From positions 60,815-124,814 of the forward strand of contig NZ_JAHZST010000014.1 of the NCBI RefSeq assembly GCF_019457885.1: a stretch of DNA of 64,000 nucleotides, written 5' to 3'. How positions within the stretch are numbered: the first letter of the stretch is position 1; each line of letters opens with the position of its first letter. A program made the translations under genes and the position numbers. Source of the stretch: Shewanella nanhaiensis (GTDB lineage: Bacteria > Pseudomonadota > Gammaproteobacteria > Enterobacterales > Shewanellaceae). This document shows positions 29,861 to 39,359 of this stretch, in pieces. The notes beneath the pieces are model-generated. The model did no database searches and was not told the DNA's origin. It was given only the letters and a program-made list of their open reading frames with translations.

Positions 29861-29890
29861 AAGCCGAAACATCACTGTTTCGGCTTTTTT
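29861..29890 (+). terminator. Terminator of ppaC
   Basis: AAGCCGAAAC and GTTTCGGCTT form a ten-pair stem around ATCACT, followed by six T. Confidence 0.92.
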
Positions 29891-29917
29891 GATCTTATAC
29901 TTTTTGCAGTTAACTCT

Positions 29918-32368
29918 CTAATGTTTACACTCTTCAGGCTGTGAAGGCTTATCAAGCCTAAGTAGGTTTAAGCGAGATTGGGCCAGTCCAAAAATGGAAT
30001 CGCTGGGGTGCTCAAGCTGACCCATAGTCGTAGTGCCATTGACGCCGCTATGTAAATTAGCGAGACCTGCGCTATATCCTGTCAAGATCTCAATAGCTTG
30101 GGTAACATGTTCAATGGCCCAGATATTAAATTGTCCCTTCTTGACCGCATCGACAATATCACTGCGTAACATCAGGTTCTGTACATTTGATTGCGGAATG
30201 ATCACTCCTTGTGTTGAAGTGCGTCCCTTAATCATACAAACATCAAAGAAACCCTCTATCTTCTCGTTTACACCACCAATAGGCTGAGCTTCACCAAATT
30301 GATTCATTGAACCTGTAATGGCGATATCTTGCCTAATAGGCAGTTCAGAGAAAGCGGAGATAATGGCACAAAGCTCTGCCATACTGGCGCTATCGCCATC
30401 AACGCCACCATAGGACTGCTCAAAAGTGATATGGGTGGTAAGTGGGATCTTTGCTGTTTTCCCCAGAATCGATGCCAGATACGCTGAGAGGATCATCACT
30501 CCTTTTGAGTGTATGCTGCCCCCTAAATCGACCTTGCGCTCAATATCAAAGACCTTGCCTTCACCAAATGCTGTGGTTGCTGTAATGCGGTTAGGTGCAC
30601 CAAATTGATGATTGGATGTACTGATCACCGAAAGGGCATTGACCTGTCCTACCACATTATCTTGGGTACTTATCAGTGTTGTTCCGTTAACAAAGCTCTG
30701 CATGACGTTATCTTTGAGGCGACAAACCCTGAGCTCATGATTATGCAGTGCCTGTTCAACATGACCGACTCGGATCATATTGGCATTTGCTGCACGGGCG
30801 CAGTAGTTAGACTCACGCAGTAAGTTTGCAATGTCAGCCGAGTGGAGAGACAACTTGTTTTGATGGTCGGCTTGTCGTGAACTAAATTCGATAATCCGCT
30901 TTATGGCATTTCTGTCGCAGTGCAGCATCTTATTATCGTGAACGATACTGGAGATAAACTGCGCATATTGAGCTTCAGATTTATCGGTTCTTGGCATCTC
31001 GTCTTCAAAGTCAGCAGTGACCCTAAAGAGCTCTCCGAACTCAGGATCATAGTGTTGCAGTAGCTGATAGGTCTGATAATCCCCAAATAGGATTATCTTC
31101 ACGTCTAAGGGGATAGCTTCAGGATCGAGAGAGATAGTGCCTGAGAGTGTCACTTCACGCTCTAGAGAACTAAGGCTTAGCTTACGAGAGCGCAGCGCAC
31201 GTTTTAGTCCATCCCAGACATAGGGCTGCTCCAGTACCTTAGCCGCATCTATCATTAAGACACCGCCATTGGCCTTATGCAGGCTGCCAGGACGGATCAG
31301 TGAGAAGTCAGAAAATATGGTGCCCTTAAAGGTCGCATTCTCTATATAACCAAAGATGCTGTGGTAGTTAGGCGTCTCTTCGATGACGATCGGCATCTTG
31401 CCTTCATCTTGGTTGATTAATACATTGATCTGATAGCGGCGCGGCATCTTCTTAGCTAAGGAGGCGTAGGAGAGGGCTAGTTGCTCCTCGTTATCCTCCA
31501 GAAAGAGATCTAAGTTATCTAAGATATCTGTGTGCATATCGGCAAGGTAGCTTTTGATTGGCGCTTGGTCGCTATACTTCTCTTTTAGCGCATCGGTTAA
31601 GTGGGATAACACATCTTGAGCAACAACTTCATCCTGCTTTTGCTGCTTATCTGTGTACTCCTCCTCCCAAACGGTAAACTGCCTGACGATCACTCTTAGC
31701 TTTGACTCAAGCTCAGTAATATTAGTTTCAAGCTGATCTTGCTCCTTGGGGCTGAGCGCTGCAAAACTCTCTTCGGTATAGGGCTCTTCGCCATTCATCG
31801 CCACAAGTTCATAACTGCCCTGAGGAGTGATGGTTAAACTCACATTAGATTCTTTAGCTTCAGTGGTGAGTCCCTGCAGTGCCGCTTCCTGTTTTCCAGC
31901 TAATAGACTTTTAAGTTTTTCGGCTCGTGAGTAGTACATCTCATTGTCAAAGGCTAGCGGCAATGCTTTAACCAGACGCACCATGAGCTTTTCTACATCT
32001 TTCTTTAAGCTCGTGCCCATGCCTGCGGGCACTTTTAGTACTTTGGGGGTGCGCGCTTCATCGAAGTTATTGACATAGCACCAATCGTAAAGCGTATGCC
32101 CATGACCATTAGGCTCATGACGATTGAGATAGCGCATTACCATAGTGCGCTTTCCTAGGCCATTACGGCCAATTGCATAGATGTTGTAGCCCTTGTCTTT
32201 CATTGACATGGCAAACTCAACAGCCTGCTGGGCACGCTCTTGACCCACAATTTCATCGAGTGGCGTTAGGTGTTTTGTTGATTTACATTCAGGCGCAAGG
32301 TTATTGAGAGTGGATTGACGGTAAAGCTGGTCACTGCTAAGAGGAGAACTAATCGGGAGTTTAGACAT
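29918..32368 (-). CDS. Lon-like ATP-dependent protease (YcbZ/LonB-type)
   Basis: The protein has about 816 residues from the start at 32368, chosen over an upstream ATG (32413) because GAGG lies eight bases before it. The N-terminal ATPase half has an atypical Walker A, GRNGLGKRTM, where Ser/Thr after Gly-Lys is replaced by Arg. A large inserted helical domain follows, then VLMIDAAKVLEQPYVW. The C-terminal Lon S16 protease domain carries the Ser-Lys dyad in GVDGDSASMAEL and VNEKIEGFF. Substrates are unknown. Confidence 0.85.
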   Translation of the reverse strand: MSKLPISSPLSSDQLYRQSTLNNLAPECKSTKHLTPLDEIVGQERAQQAVEFAMSMKDKGYNIYAIGRNGLGKRTMVMRYLNRHEPNGHGHTLYDWCYVNNFDEARTPKVLKVPAGMGTSLKKDVEKLMVRLVKALPLAFDNEMYYSRAEKLKSLLAGKQEAALQGLTTEAKESNVSLTITPQGSYELVAMNGEEPYTEESFAALSPKEQDQLETNITELESKLRVIVRQFTVWEEEYTDKQQKQDEVVAQDVLSHLTDALKEKYSDQAPIKSYLADMHTDILDNLDLFLEDNEEQLALSYASLAKKMPRRYQINVLINQDEGKMPIVIEETPNYHSIFGYIENATFKGTIFSDFSLIRPGSLHKANGGVLMIDAAKVLEQPYVWDGLKRALRSRKLSLSSLEREVTLSGTISLDPEAIPLDVKIILFGDYQTYQLLQHYDPEFGELFRVTADFEDEMPRTDKSEAQYAQFISSIVHDNKMLHCDRNAIKRIIEFSSRQADHQNKLSLHSADIANLLRESNYCARAANANMIRVGHVEQALHNHELRVCRLKDNVMQSFVNGTTLISTQDNVVGQVNALSVISTSNHQFGAPNRITATTAFGEGKVFDIERKVDLGGSIHSKGVMILSAYLASILGKTAKIPLTTHITFEQSYGGVDGDSASMAELCAIISAFSELPIRQDIAITGSMNQFGEAQPIGGVNEKIEGFFDVCMIKGRTSTQGVIIPQSNVQNLMLRSDIVDAVKKGQFNIWAIEHVTQAIEILTGYSAGLANLHSGVNGTTTMGQLEHPSDSIFGLAQSRLNLLRLDKPSQPEECKH

Positions 32369-32713
32369 AGGGAGAACCTCGTATATGACTCTTGATGTTT
32401 TCAGTGTAGGCATGAAGATTTTAAATTTCAGTAGTTTATTTCAATTGTTAACCAATTTATTCACATTTGGAGTGTGATTGCCTACTTTATAAACAGTAGA
32501 TGAGATAAAAGTAAAAATATAGAGGATATTGAGGTAAGTTTTAATTGTCTAGAAAGCTGGATTTTTACAGAAACGGTGAGACATTATCTTTTCAGTGACC
32601 TTTTATGTCGTGATATTGGCAAAAAATCATCATCAAAAGGTAAAGAAAGCAATCTTTTACTAGAAAACTGCATCATAATAATAGTGTCATCGCATTTTTG
32701 AGAATATAGCTAA
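32369..32713. other. Divergent promoter region, Lon-like protease and diguanylate cyclase
   Basis: This AT-rich region lies between two divergent genes. No additional coding sequence or strong hairpin is visible. It must hold both promoters. Confidence 0.4.
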
Positions 32714-33634
32714 ATGAATATGGATAATTCGCTACTAAATTCTGAACTGATCACTTTTATCTCATCTAACAGCCCCTTGCTACAAGTTTTGGTCGATACT
32801 ATGCCAGTTCCCATCTTCTATAAAGATAGAAAAGGCTGTTATCTTGGTTGTAATCGAGCTTTTGAAGAGTTTATCGAACTTCCCCGTGATGAACTTATTG
32901 GCCGTAATGTATATCAACTGTATGACAAGGAGCTTGCTGATGTGTATGCCGCGGCTGATAGGGAGTTGATGGAGAAACCTGGTAAGCAAGTTTATGAGAA
33001 ACAGATCCGCACCTTAAAAGGGCTTACACGTTTTGTTAAGTTTCATAAAACCAGTTTTGTTGACAGTCAGCAAAATGTTGCGGGGATTATCGGGATTATT
33101 TTTGATATTACAGAGCAGAAAAGACTTGAGATGCAACTAGTAAGGCATGCTACCTATGATGACCTAACTGGTTTATTGAATCGTCGGGAGGGACTTAATC
33201 GGGTTAGCGAGCGTTATGAGCTAGCAAAACGAACTGCAGAGCCGTTCTCACTGCTCATGATGGATGTGGACCATTTTAAGCGTGTTAACGATCAACATGG
33301 CCACCTAGTTGGCGATAAAGCACTTAAGTTTATTGCTGAGTTGCTTAGAGGCGTCATTCGACAAGAGGATATATTGATCCGCTATGGTGGTGAGGAGTTT
33401 ATGCTTTTGCTGATTAACGTGGATGAAGCGCTCGCACTTGAGTTGGCGGAGAGTTGCAGATTTGAACTTGCGAGACGAACGATGAAAGTGGGTAAACACC
33501 AAGAGATAAGCTTTACCTTAAGTATCGGGCTCTCTTCATATAGGGAGCAAGTACTGACCGAGCTTATCCATGAAGCCGATACTGCACTTTATGAGGCTAA
33601 AAACCGCAATAGGAATAATGTCTGTATCTATTAA
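32714..33634 (+). CDS. PAS-GGDEF diguanylate cyclase
   Basis: This 306-residue cytoplasmic protein is predicted to make cyclic di-GMP from two GTP. Residues 20-140 are a PAS domain (VPIFYKDRKGCYLGCNRAFE, IIGIIFDITEQKRLE). Residues 145-306 are a GGDEF domain with DDLTGLLNRR, the active GGEEF motif and an upstream inhibitory RxxD site (RQED, five residues before), so product inhibition is likely. It has no membrane segment. The PAS domain may bind a redox or small-molecule signal. Confidence 0.93.
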   Translation: MNMDNSLLNSELITFISSNSPLLQVLVDTMPVPIFYKDRKGCYLGCNRAFEEFIELPRDELIGRNVYQLYDKELADVYAAADRELMEKPGKQVYEKQIRTLKGLTRFVKFHKTSFVDSQQNVAGIIGIIFDITEQKRLEMQLVRHATYDDLTGLLNRREGLNRVSERYELAKRTAEPFSLLMMDVDHFKRVNDQHGHLVGDKALKFIAELLRGVIRQEDILIRYGGEEFMLLLINVDEALALELAESCRFELARRTMKVGKHQEISFTLSIGLSSYREQVLTELIHEADTALYEAKNRNRNNVCIY

Positions 33635-33722
33635 CGTGTATTGAGTCATGGGAGTCGGAGTGAGTCTAACAATGACTCAACATTCGTCTTAAAGAGAGAG
33701 GCTTTTACTGCTTAACCTGCAG

Positions 33723-34193
33723 TTACATTCTAGAGAGTAAGCGACTGTCCATGGAGAACTCCAGTTCAACCATCTTATCTAATAGCTGCTGGAAGTGCGG
33801 GTGATTGATATTTAGCAGGTAGTTACTCTCCCTCGCTACGATACTAGAGGGGACACAGAGCGCGAGGCTGCTTTGGCTACAGAGCCACTCATCTCCTAGT
33901 TCTGCGGTTTCAGATGGAGCTGGGTCTTCCTGCCAATTCTTAGGTAGAGCCTGAGTTTCGAGTAAGAGGATATCCTCCTCTTTTAGGGTGACAGAAAACA
34001 GAGCATATTGATTTATCTGTTGGGCATTTTCCAGATGAACTAACACTTCCAGAATTGCCAGAGATTCAGAGCCTGCAAGATAGACACAGGATTGACCACG
34101 ACTGTTCCAGCGTCCGCCGTAAAGCCTAGCCCCTTCACCGTCAAAGGCATTGCTTGCCCACTTCTTTTTAACGATCCGATAGCCTGTGATCAC
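33723..34193 (-). CDS. RES-domain toxin
   Basis: The 156-residue protein matches RES-family toxins, which degrade NAD+ in the cytoplasm. Conserved features are YRIVKKKW near residue 5, GARLYGGRWNSRG (the Arg), the central LAILEVLVHLE (the Glu), and the C-terminal LNINHPHF with a nearby Ser. Its ATG overlaps the stop of the upstream antitoxin by four bases, the normal RES-Xre operon order with the antitoxin first. Confidence 0.9.
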   Translation of the reverse strand: MITGYRIVKKKWASNAFDGEGARLYGGRWNSRGQSCVYLAGSESLAILEVLVHLENAQQINQYALFSVTLKEEDILLLETQALPKNWQEDPAPSETAELGDEWLCSQSSLALCVPSSIVARESNYLLNINHPHFQQLLDKMVELEFSMDSRLLSRM

Positions 34194-34642
34194 GCAAATA
34201 CACCGTGTTCTAATCGGCCTATTAGGTTTAATACCGCTTCAGTTTCCGCTGAGGTCGACAACATCTCAATAGGGCGTTTGTCACCGAGACCACGTACCGG
34301 GCTTTTAAGCCAGTTGGAGGCATCATGATTATTGCCTTCAAATAGATCTAAAGCGGATTTATAAACTTCAGCAAATCGGTATAGACGATCGCTTTCATCT
34401 TTATTGAATCTCCCTGCTTTAGCTCGGCGCTGCAGTGTTGCGCTGGCAATAACAGTGGCATTGGCTAGTTCAGACTTTTCCAATCCAGATACCTTAGCCA
34501 ACTTAGCGTAAACTTCAAAAGGGAGCCCATTGTGCAAAGCTGTATATAAACTAGCCCCGCGAGCTGGAACCCCGACTAATTGCCAGAAACTCACCACCTT
34601 GTTTGCTGAACTTGTAGGGGTAAACACATTCATCGTTGTCAT
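34190..34642 (-). CDS. Xre/MbcA/ParS-type antitoxin of the RES toxin
   Basis: This 150-residue antitoxin has an Xre-like DNA-binding part (LPFEVYAKLAKVSGLEKSEL) and a C-terminal DUF2384 toxin-binding region (LFEGNNHDASNWLKSPVRGL). The start at 34642 has GAGGG eight bases upstream. The longer frame from 34723 begins inside a palindromic operator and lacks a ribosome site, so it is rejected. The antitoxin probably represses its own promoter through the two palindromes upstream. Confidence 0.88.
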   Translation of the reverse strand: MTTMNVFTPTSSANKVVSFWQLVGVPARGASLYTALHNGLPFEVYAKLAKVSGLEKSELANATVIASATLQRRAKAGRFNKDESDRLYRFAEVYKSALDLFEGNNHDASNWLKSPVRGLGDKRPIEMLSTSAETEAVLNLIGRLEHGVFA

Positions 34643-34717
34643 TGCTATAGCCCTCACAGATAGTGCCTTTATTTGCATAAAAGCAGATTTATCCAGATCA
34701 TTAACGTTTAACGAAAA

Positions 34718-34752
34718 TATCATTTGATAGGTTTAGTGTATATCATTTGATA
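34718..34752. promoter_or_regulatory. Twin palindromic operators of the RES-Xre operon
   Basis: TATCATTTGATA occurs twice, at 34718-34729 and 34741-34752. Each is a perfect inverted repeat of five-base arms around TT. The centres are 23 bases apart, about two helical turns, 76-110 bases before the antitoxin start. This is the expected layout for cooperative autorepression by the toxin-antitoxin complex. Confidence 0.75.
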
Positions 34753-34815
34753 AAAAAGTGATACTTAATAAGCAGAACATTGTCAATTAAGTGGGAAGGG
34801 CATTGGCTGATAGCA

Positions 34816-34846
34816 AAGGGGCTCACCCAATTGAGAGTGAGCCCTT
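34816..34846 (-). terminator. Possible terminator of the secreted protein gene
   Basis: AAGGG-GCTCAC and GTGAGCCCTT pair with one bulged G. The T-run on the minus strand is short, so the call is tentative. Confidence 0.5.
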
Positions 34847-34876
34847 AGATAAACGAAACTATTAAACTATTAAACA

Positions 34877-36112
34877 TTATCTAGGTTGAATCGTTAGTGG
34901 TGCTAAATGGGCGTTGGCATTTCCGCCTGCACCTGAGTGATTAGTATAGGTTTCTCCCTCTTGTAGCGTGTAGTACACATCCACATAGTCATCATCATTG
35001 GTAAACCAAGCATCGGGCATAGCGGCCAGAATGCCATTGGTGATGGTGGCAATAATTGCAAAACCTTGCACTTCAGGATCGGGAATGGCTTTTAAGATCT
35101 GCTCTGCAGCAAGTAGAAGCGCCGAGGCTAGCTCCTTGTAGTTTGTACCGTCATCATGCTCCATTAACACGAGATCGGCCGCAGCCCAGCGGTAGCGCTC
35201 CCAATGTATCATGATCTGATTAGGGTAGTACTGCGTGTCCGAGTAATCCAGGTAGGGCATCTCAATGATATCAAGCACAGGTTCATCACGGCTAGGATTA
35301 ACGCCGGTAACAATCGCGTATATTTCAGCCTTACCTGAGATCCAAGGCTCCTGATCGTCCTGAAGGCTTATTCGCTTGAGGACTGTGGTTGAGATCGCTT
35401 GATCCTCTGAGCTGGTGGACAATGATTTGGATTGGCGATGCTTAGACTTTAATGGTTCAGCTGTGCTTGATTCTGTGCCTGCGGCAAACGTCTTGCGCAT
35501 AACAGCTAAGCCTTCACGGATCACCGATTGCTTATCGAGGGCAATCACCACAACGGGCCTTTGGGGTAGTTGGTAAACATCGAGAAGATGAAGGTTGCCA
35601 TCGAGATCATAGGCTTCAATATTTACCCACTGTTTATCATCTCCATCGGGTTCGAATGCAAACAGTGGGGATTCTCCCTGTTGCCAAGCCTCTAACATAC
35701 TGAGATCAGCAAGACGAAACTGCACAAGACTGTTTTCGGTGTCGCTGGTGCGATAATCAGAGCTAGACTTATTCTTTTTGGTATTGATTGAAAGACCTTT
35801 AGCGGCGCGGATCTTAACCTCTGCCTGCTGTAACGTGTGAGCGTCAACCTTACTCTGCGCAAATACTTGCTCTGCATCCATGGTTAACGAATATTGGTTA
35901 ATGTTTGACTGAAGTACAGGCGCTATTTGTGTGTATTGACGGCTGAGTTCAATGGCTATTTCGCGTTTTGCCTCTGCTACGCTATGGCCTTGGCTTATCT
36001 GTTGGAGCTCAGATGAGTTACTTAGGTTGAGCGGCTGAGCACTGACAGAGGGAGATGTGGCAGTGAATAAGGGCACCGTTAACATTAGCAAGCTTAAAGA
36101 AAGGTTTTTCAT
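34877..36112 (-). CDS. Secreted protein of unknown function (DUF3103-like)
   Basis: This 411-residue protein has a clear signal peptide (MKNLSLSLLMLTVPLFTA, cleavage after SVSA near residue 25). The mature part is acidic and contains a Ser/Lys-rich spacer (about 215-240). Late in the chain come a calcium-site-like stretch VNPSRDEPVLDI and the aromatic/acidic run DDDYVDVYYTL. It vaguely resembles DUF3103-type proteins of vibrios and shewanellae, but this was not verified. Periplasmic or secreted location is the only safe inference. Confidence 0.55.
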   Translation of the reverse strand: MKNLSLSLLMLTVPLFTATSPSVSAQPLNLSNSSELQQISQGHSVAEAKREIAIELSRQYTQIAPVLQSNINQYSLTMDAEQVFAQSKVDAHTLQQAEVKIRAAKGLSINTKKNKSSSDYRTSDTENSLVQFRLADLSMLEAWQQGESPLFAFEPDGDDKQWVNIEAYDLDGNLHLLDVYQLPQRPVVVIALDKQSVIREGLAVMRKTFAAGTESSTAEPLKSKHRQSKSLSTSSEDQAISTTVLKRISLQDDQEPWISGKAEIYAIVTGVNPSRDEPVLDIIEMPYLDYSDTQYYPNQIMIHWERYRWAAADLVLMEHDDGTNYKELASALLLAAEQILKAIPDPEVQGFAIIATITNGILAAMPDAWFTNDDDYVDVYYTLQEGETYTNHSGAGGNANAHLAPLTIQPR

Positions 36113-36613
36113 ATCATTTCCTTATAAAAGTCTCTTATGGACAATATTGAACTGTTTTATGTTTGCTTTTGTCTGGTCCGACTTCATAAGAGCACACTTA
36201 CAAAAGCATGTAAATGATATTTATTATCAATAAGTGGATGGATATGCTGTTGATAGTGTTTTAAAGGAGGGGAAAAGGAGTAAATCACTAAAGTAGGCAA
36301 AGCGAAGCAGGTAAAAGCGGGCTTGCTCTAATAGGGATACTTAGTTAACCTACTTATATTCATACTGCTTAAATTAAGGTTTTCCATGACTCAATGCATC
36401 ACTTGTATTAGAGCCAATCGCTGCCCCCCGCGCAGTTAACTCTGATAGGTGAACTAACGCTACTTTTAATGAAGCTAGGTTAGTTACACAGCACAAGTTT
36501 ATTCCTATGACGAAACGTCAGTTATCCTCTAACTGATGAGTGATAGGTGTTGCATAAGTTATTTTGAAGATGTTGATACCGAGAGGTATTAACTAGCTTC
36601 TCATGGAACTGTT
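36113..36613. other. Intergenic region upstream of the LysE-type exporter gene
   Basis: No coding sequence was found in this 500-base stretch. An inverted repeat CTCTTATG (36132-36139) / CATAAGAG (36185-36192) has arms 45 bases apart, next to the secreted-protein promoter. Its meaning is unclear. Confidence 0.35.
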
Positions 36614-37261
36614 ATGAATATAGATACCATTATATTGTTCGCGGGGATCGTTTTCCTCATTGCCATCATTCCTGGGCCTAACGCCTTACTCGTGCTCTTT
36701 ACCGCATTGACTAAAAGCCGTATGCAGGCATTTAGTAATATCGCGGGTGTCAGCATTGGTTTTATTGTCCATGCTTTTATCTCTGCACAGGGATTGAGCT
36801 TGTTATTGAGTCAGTCTACTTTCGCTTTTACCTTGTTTAAATGGCTTGGAGTCGGTTATCTGCTTTGGCTGGGGATAACAAATATACGTGCGGGCCTTAA
36901 AACAAAAATGCTCACCCTTCCAGCTATGCAAACTGAGGTTGCGGATAAGCCTCAAGCAAGGGAAGGGCTTATGGGGAATTTTATTAAGGGTTTTTTAACC
37001 AATATGCTTAACCCTAAAATCGTACTTTTCTATCTGTCGATATTCCCGCAATTTGTTTCACCTCAAACCGTCTTGGCTGACAGTATGTTATTAGGATTAA
37101 CCCAAGCGATTGTGGTTTCTGCTTGGTTTCTAGTGGTTATTTTGCTGGCTGAGCAGTTTAAGGTGTTCCTCACCAATGCAAAAACAGCCAAGTGGATGAA
37201 CTATGCCGCTGGCAGTCTTTTCCTAGGTTTTGGGGCTAAACTCGCTACTGCTAAACTCTAG
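36614..37261 (+). CDS. LysE/RhtB-family amino-acid exporter
   Basis: This 215-residue inner-membrane protein has about six hydrophobic segments. The N-terminal LIAIIPGPNALLVLFTAL matches the family signature PGPN, and FLTNMLNPKIVLFYLSIFPQ matches the second conserved block. Members export lysine, threonine, homoserine or related metabolites; the substrate is unknown here. It is a single gene with its own terminator. Confidence 0.88.
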   Translation: MNIDTIILFAGIVFLIAIIPGPNALLVLFTALTKSRMQAFSNIAGVSIGFIVHAFISAQGLSLLLSQSTFAFTLFKWLGVGYLLWLGITNIRAGLKTKMLTLPAMQTEVADKPQAREGLMGNFIKGFLTNMLNPKIVLFYLSIFPQFVSPQTVLADSMLLGLTQAIVVSAWFLVVILLAEQFKVFLTNAKTAKWMNYAAGSLFLGFGAKLATAKL

Positions 37262-37276
37262 ATTGAAGTGAAAGTT

Positions 37277-37306
37277 AAGGGAGCCACCTCTAAGGCTCCC
37301 TTTTAT
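37277..37306 (+). terminator. Terminator of the LysE-type exporter gene
   Basis: AAGGGAGCC and GGCTCCCTT form a nine-pair stem followed by TTTATT. Confidence 0.85.
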
Positions 37307-37457
37307 TATGAATTTGTTTACTGCTGGTGGTTTCTCACTGCTCCCGTTTAACATGCTTTCGATATTTGTCTTAGTAGGTAAGGGCTCAATTGAGTTTGTA
37401 TGTTAGTCGTAAAATAACTAAAATATTCGCTATTAATTTTTGACAAGATGTAACCGA

Positions 37458-38108
37458 ATGACCACCGAGCTATCTACCCAGGAGTTTGTGACTCCTGAGA
37501 CTTCATCCCTAGATCTTTATTTTATTTATGATTCCCACTGCCCTTGGAGTTACGCAACTACGCCTTTGGTCAATGCGCTCAGTGAAGCGTTTCCAGATAT
37601 GAAGATTCACTTGCTGCATTGCGCCCACTTTAATGGCAGTGATGCTGCGGGTCAGGAACAGGTTGATTCAGTATTAAAGCTAAGTGGTGTTAAGTTTGGC
37701 AGGGAGCATATTCGTTATGTTAATAGTCCTAAAAATGCGGTTAAAACGGCAAACTTGATGGCTTGGATGCAAAATAAGCAACCTAAAAAACTTCTACCTG
37801 TACTGAATGCGCTACAAAAGGCTCATTTTGTAGAGGGCAACCCGTTAGATTCTAAGCATGACTTTAACGATATTGTTGAGCTGTTTAAGTTGTCGCCATC
37901 GAATAAGGTATTTAAGGATGAACTGAGTAGCGATGCTGAATTTGTGCTTGCCGATATTGCAGAGATTCAGGCAATGATCGAAACCAACGCGTTCCCGGTA
38001 TTGCTGATGATAGCCGATGAGCAGGGGATCTTTATCGATCACTCGCAACATCTAGGCGCGCCCTTAGGTGTGGTTGAAGCGGTTAAAAAAGAGCTGTCTG
38101 CACTTTAA
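37458..38108 (+). CDS. DsbA/FrnE-like thioredoxin-fold protein
   Basis: This is a 216-residue cytoplasmic protein from ATG 37458; an upstream TTG at 37440 is possible. FIYDSHCPWSYATTP gives a CPWS centre with one cysteine, as in glutathione-dependent isomerases and some DsbA-like enzymes, with the insertion helical domain in between. NAFPVLLMIAD supplies the cis-proline strand. It has no signal peptide. It is likely a thiol-dependent oxidoreductase or transferase, substrate unknown. Confidence 0.75.
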   Translation: MTTELSTQEFVTPETSSLDLYFIYDSHCPWSYATTPLVNALSEAFPDMKIHLLHCAHFNGSDAAGQEQVDSVLKLSGVKFGREHIRYVNSPKNAVKTANLMAWMQNKQPKKLLPVLNALQKAHFVEGNPLDSKHDFNDIVELFKLSPSNKVFKDELSSDAEFVLADIAEIQAMIETNAFPVLLMIADEQGIFIDHSQHLGAPLGVVEAVKKELSAL

Positions 38109-38142
38109 ACTAACTTGTCAGTATTTAGTGTAAAGTCACTTC

Positions 38143-38171
38143 AAAGCCAGAGTTCAAAACTCTGGCTTTTT
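38143..38171 (+). terminator. Terminator of the DsbA-like gene
   Basis: AAAGCCAGAGTT and AACTCTGGCTTT pair around a CAA loop, followed by T. Confidence 0.9.
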
Positions 38172-38426
38172 GTTATTCATAACGTCTTGATGTTGCTCAT
38201 GAGAGTCCATTCTAGATGAATATTACTGCCCTAAGTCTGGCGCGCAACCTAAGCCCGATTTTACCTGTCTTGATCGTGACACTTGATTAGTATAATAATT
38301 AACCAGCTCAGAGGCTGTCTTACAAAGTAATATCAGTAGTTGGAATCTTTGCCGATTAAATTTGTTTACATGCCTATGAGTAGCTCGATGAATAATCAGG
38401 ATCTTTTGTCACATAAAAGGAAGTTT

Positions 38427-39314
38427 ATGATGAATTTAAGAATCAAGAGCAGTGGAGAGGAGGTGAAAAGCCTTCAGGAGTTACTCACAGTACTCCATTT
38501 AAACCCTGGACCAATTGATGGTGAATTTGGAGATAAAACGGAGGATGCCGTTTTACAATTTCAGGAGCAACAGGGCCTATATGCCGATGGTGTTGTTGGC
38601 TCTATCACTTGGAATGCGTTAAAAAAAGCGGCTGTGGTGCAGCTAGATGAGCAAAACCAACCCGCAGTAGAATCAGATAATAGGCTAATGAACTGGCAAC
38701 GGGTTGCTGCAGATCCTTATAAAGATGGTTACAACCGCTTTTATCTGCGTGAAGATGCAGCAAAGGCTTACCTTCGTGTCTATGAGAAAGTAAAACAAGC
38801 GGGGGGCTTGTTGACCAGTTCTGGTGCTCGCCGCGCGCTTAATGCCGAAGTTAATCCATCACGCAGTGCGACTTCTTTTCATTACACTGGCAGAGCGTTA
38901 GATCTGTTTGTCGGCAGCGGAATGGAAAAAACAAAGACCGATCCCTTTATTATCTCCTCTGATGGCGACAGGCTATGGCGTGTGTATGCTCGAGCCGAGG
39001 GGGGAGAGCAGATGGATATAGAAGCGATCACTTATGGCTCTAGACAGAGAGGAAAGTTAGTCACAGGCCGGTTTGTCGATCTGACATCCCTGTTTAAAGA
39101 GGAGGGGTTTGAGCGGATCCGTGCTCGGCGCTCCTTTTTTAAAGGGGGAATCTGGTTAGGCGCTGAGTGGTGGCATTTTCAATATGAGAAGGGGTTGGAA
39201 AAAGGGAAGTCGACGTTTGGCAATGAGCTTTTGAAAGTCTACCGTGAACAGACCCTAAGTTTGACACCTGTATGGCAATATCGACACTATATTTTTGGAG
39301 ATAAGTGGAATTAA
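38427..39314 (+). CDS. Peptidoglycan-binding / M15-type peptidase protein
   Basis: This 296-residue protein starts at 38427, where AAGGA stands five bases upstream; the earlier ATG at 38340 has no ribosome site. Residues 5-65 are a PG_binding_1 repeat (VKSLQELLTVLHLNPGPIDG, FGDKTEDAVLQFQEQQGL). The remainder carries M15/VanY-like metal ligands, SFHYTGRALDLF (His and Asp) and AEWWHFQYE (His). No signal peptide is visible, which is odd for a wall hydrolase and suggests an endolysin- or effector-like use. Two small genes follow at 45 and 12 bases. Confidence 0.78.
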   Translation: MMNLRIKSSGEEVKSLQELLTVLHLNPGPIDGEFGDKTEDAVLQFQEQQGLYADGVVGSITWNALKKAAVVQLDEQNQPAVESDNRLMNWQRVAADPYKDGYNRFYLREDAAKAYLRVYEKVKQAGGLLTSSGARRALNAEVNPSRSATSFHYTGRALDLFVGSGMEKTKTDPFIISSDGDRLWRVYARAEGGEQMDIEAITYGSRQRGKLVTGRFVDLTSLFKEEGFERIRARRSFFKGGIWLGAEWWHFQYEKGLEKGKSTFGNELLKVYREQTLSLTPVWQYRHYIFGDKWN

Positions 39315-39359
39315 TCCAACGTTTTACTTTATCTTATGGCAATAGCTAAGGAGTTGGAT

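Noticed and set aside
34643-34723. Longer antitoxin start at 34723
   Set aside because: The codon overlaps a palindromic operator and has no ribosome site; ATG 34642 has GAGGG at good spacing.
36132-36192. Inverted repeat CTCTTATG/CATAAGAG as an operator
   Set aside because: The arms are 45 bases apart with nothing to support looping or binding; possibly chance in AT-rich DNA.
38427-39314. Prophage endolysin as evidence of a resident phage
   Set aside because: No capsid, tail, terminase, holin or integrase genes are nearby; neighbours are DUF2971-like and membrane proteins.
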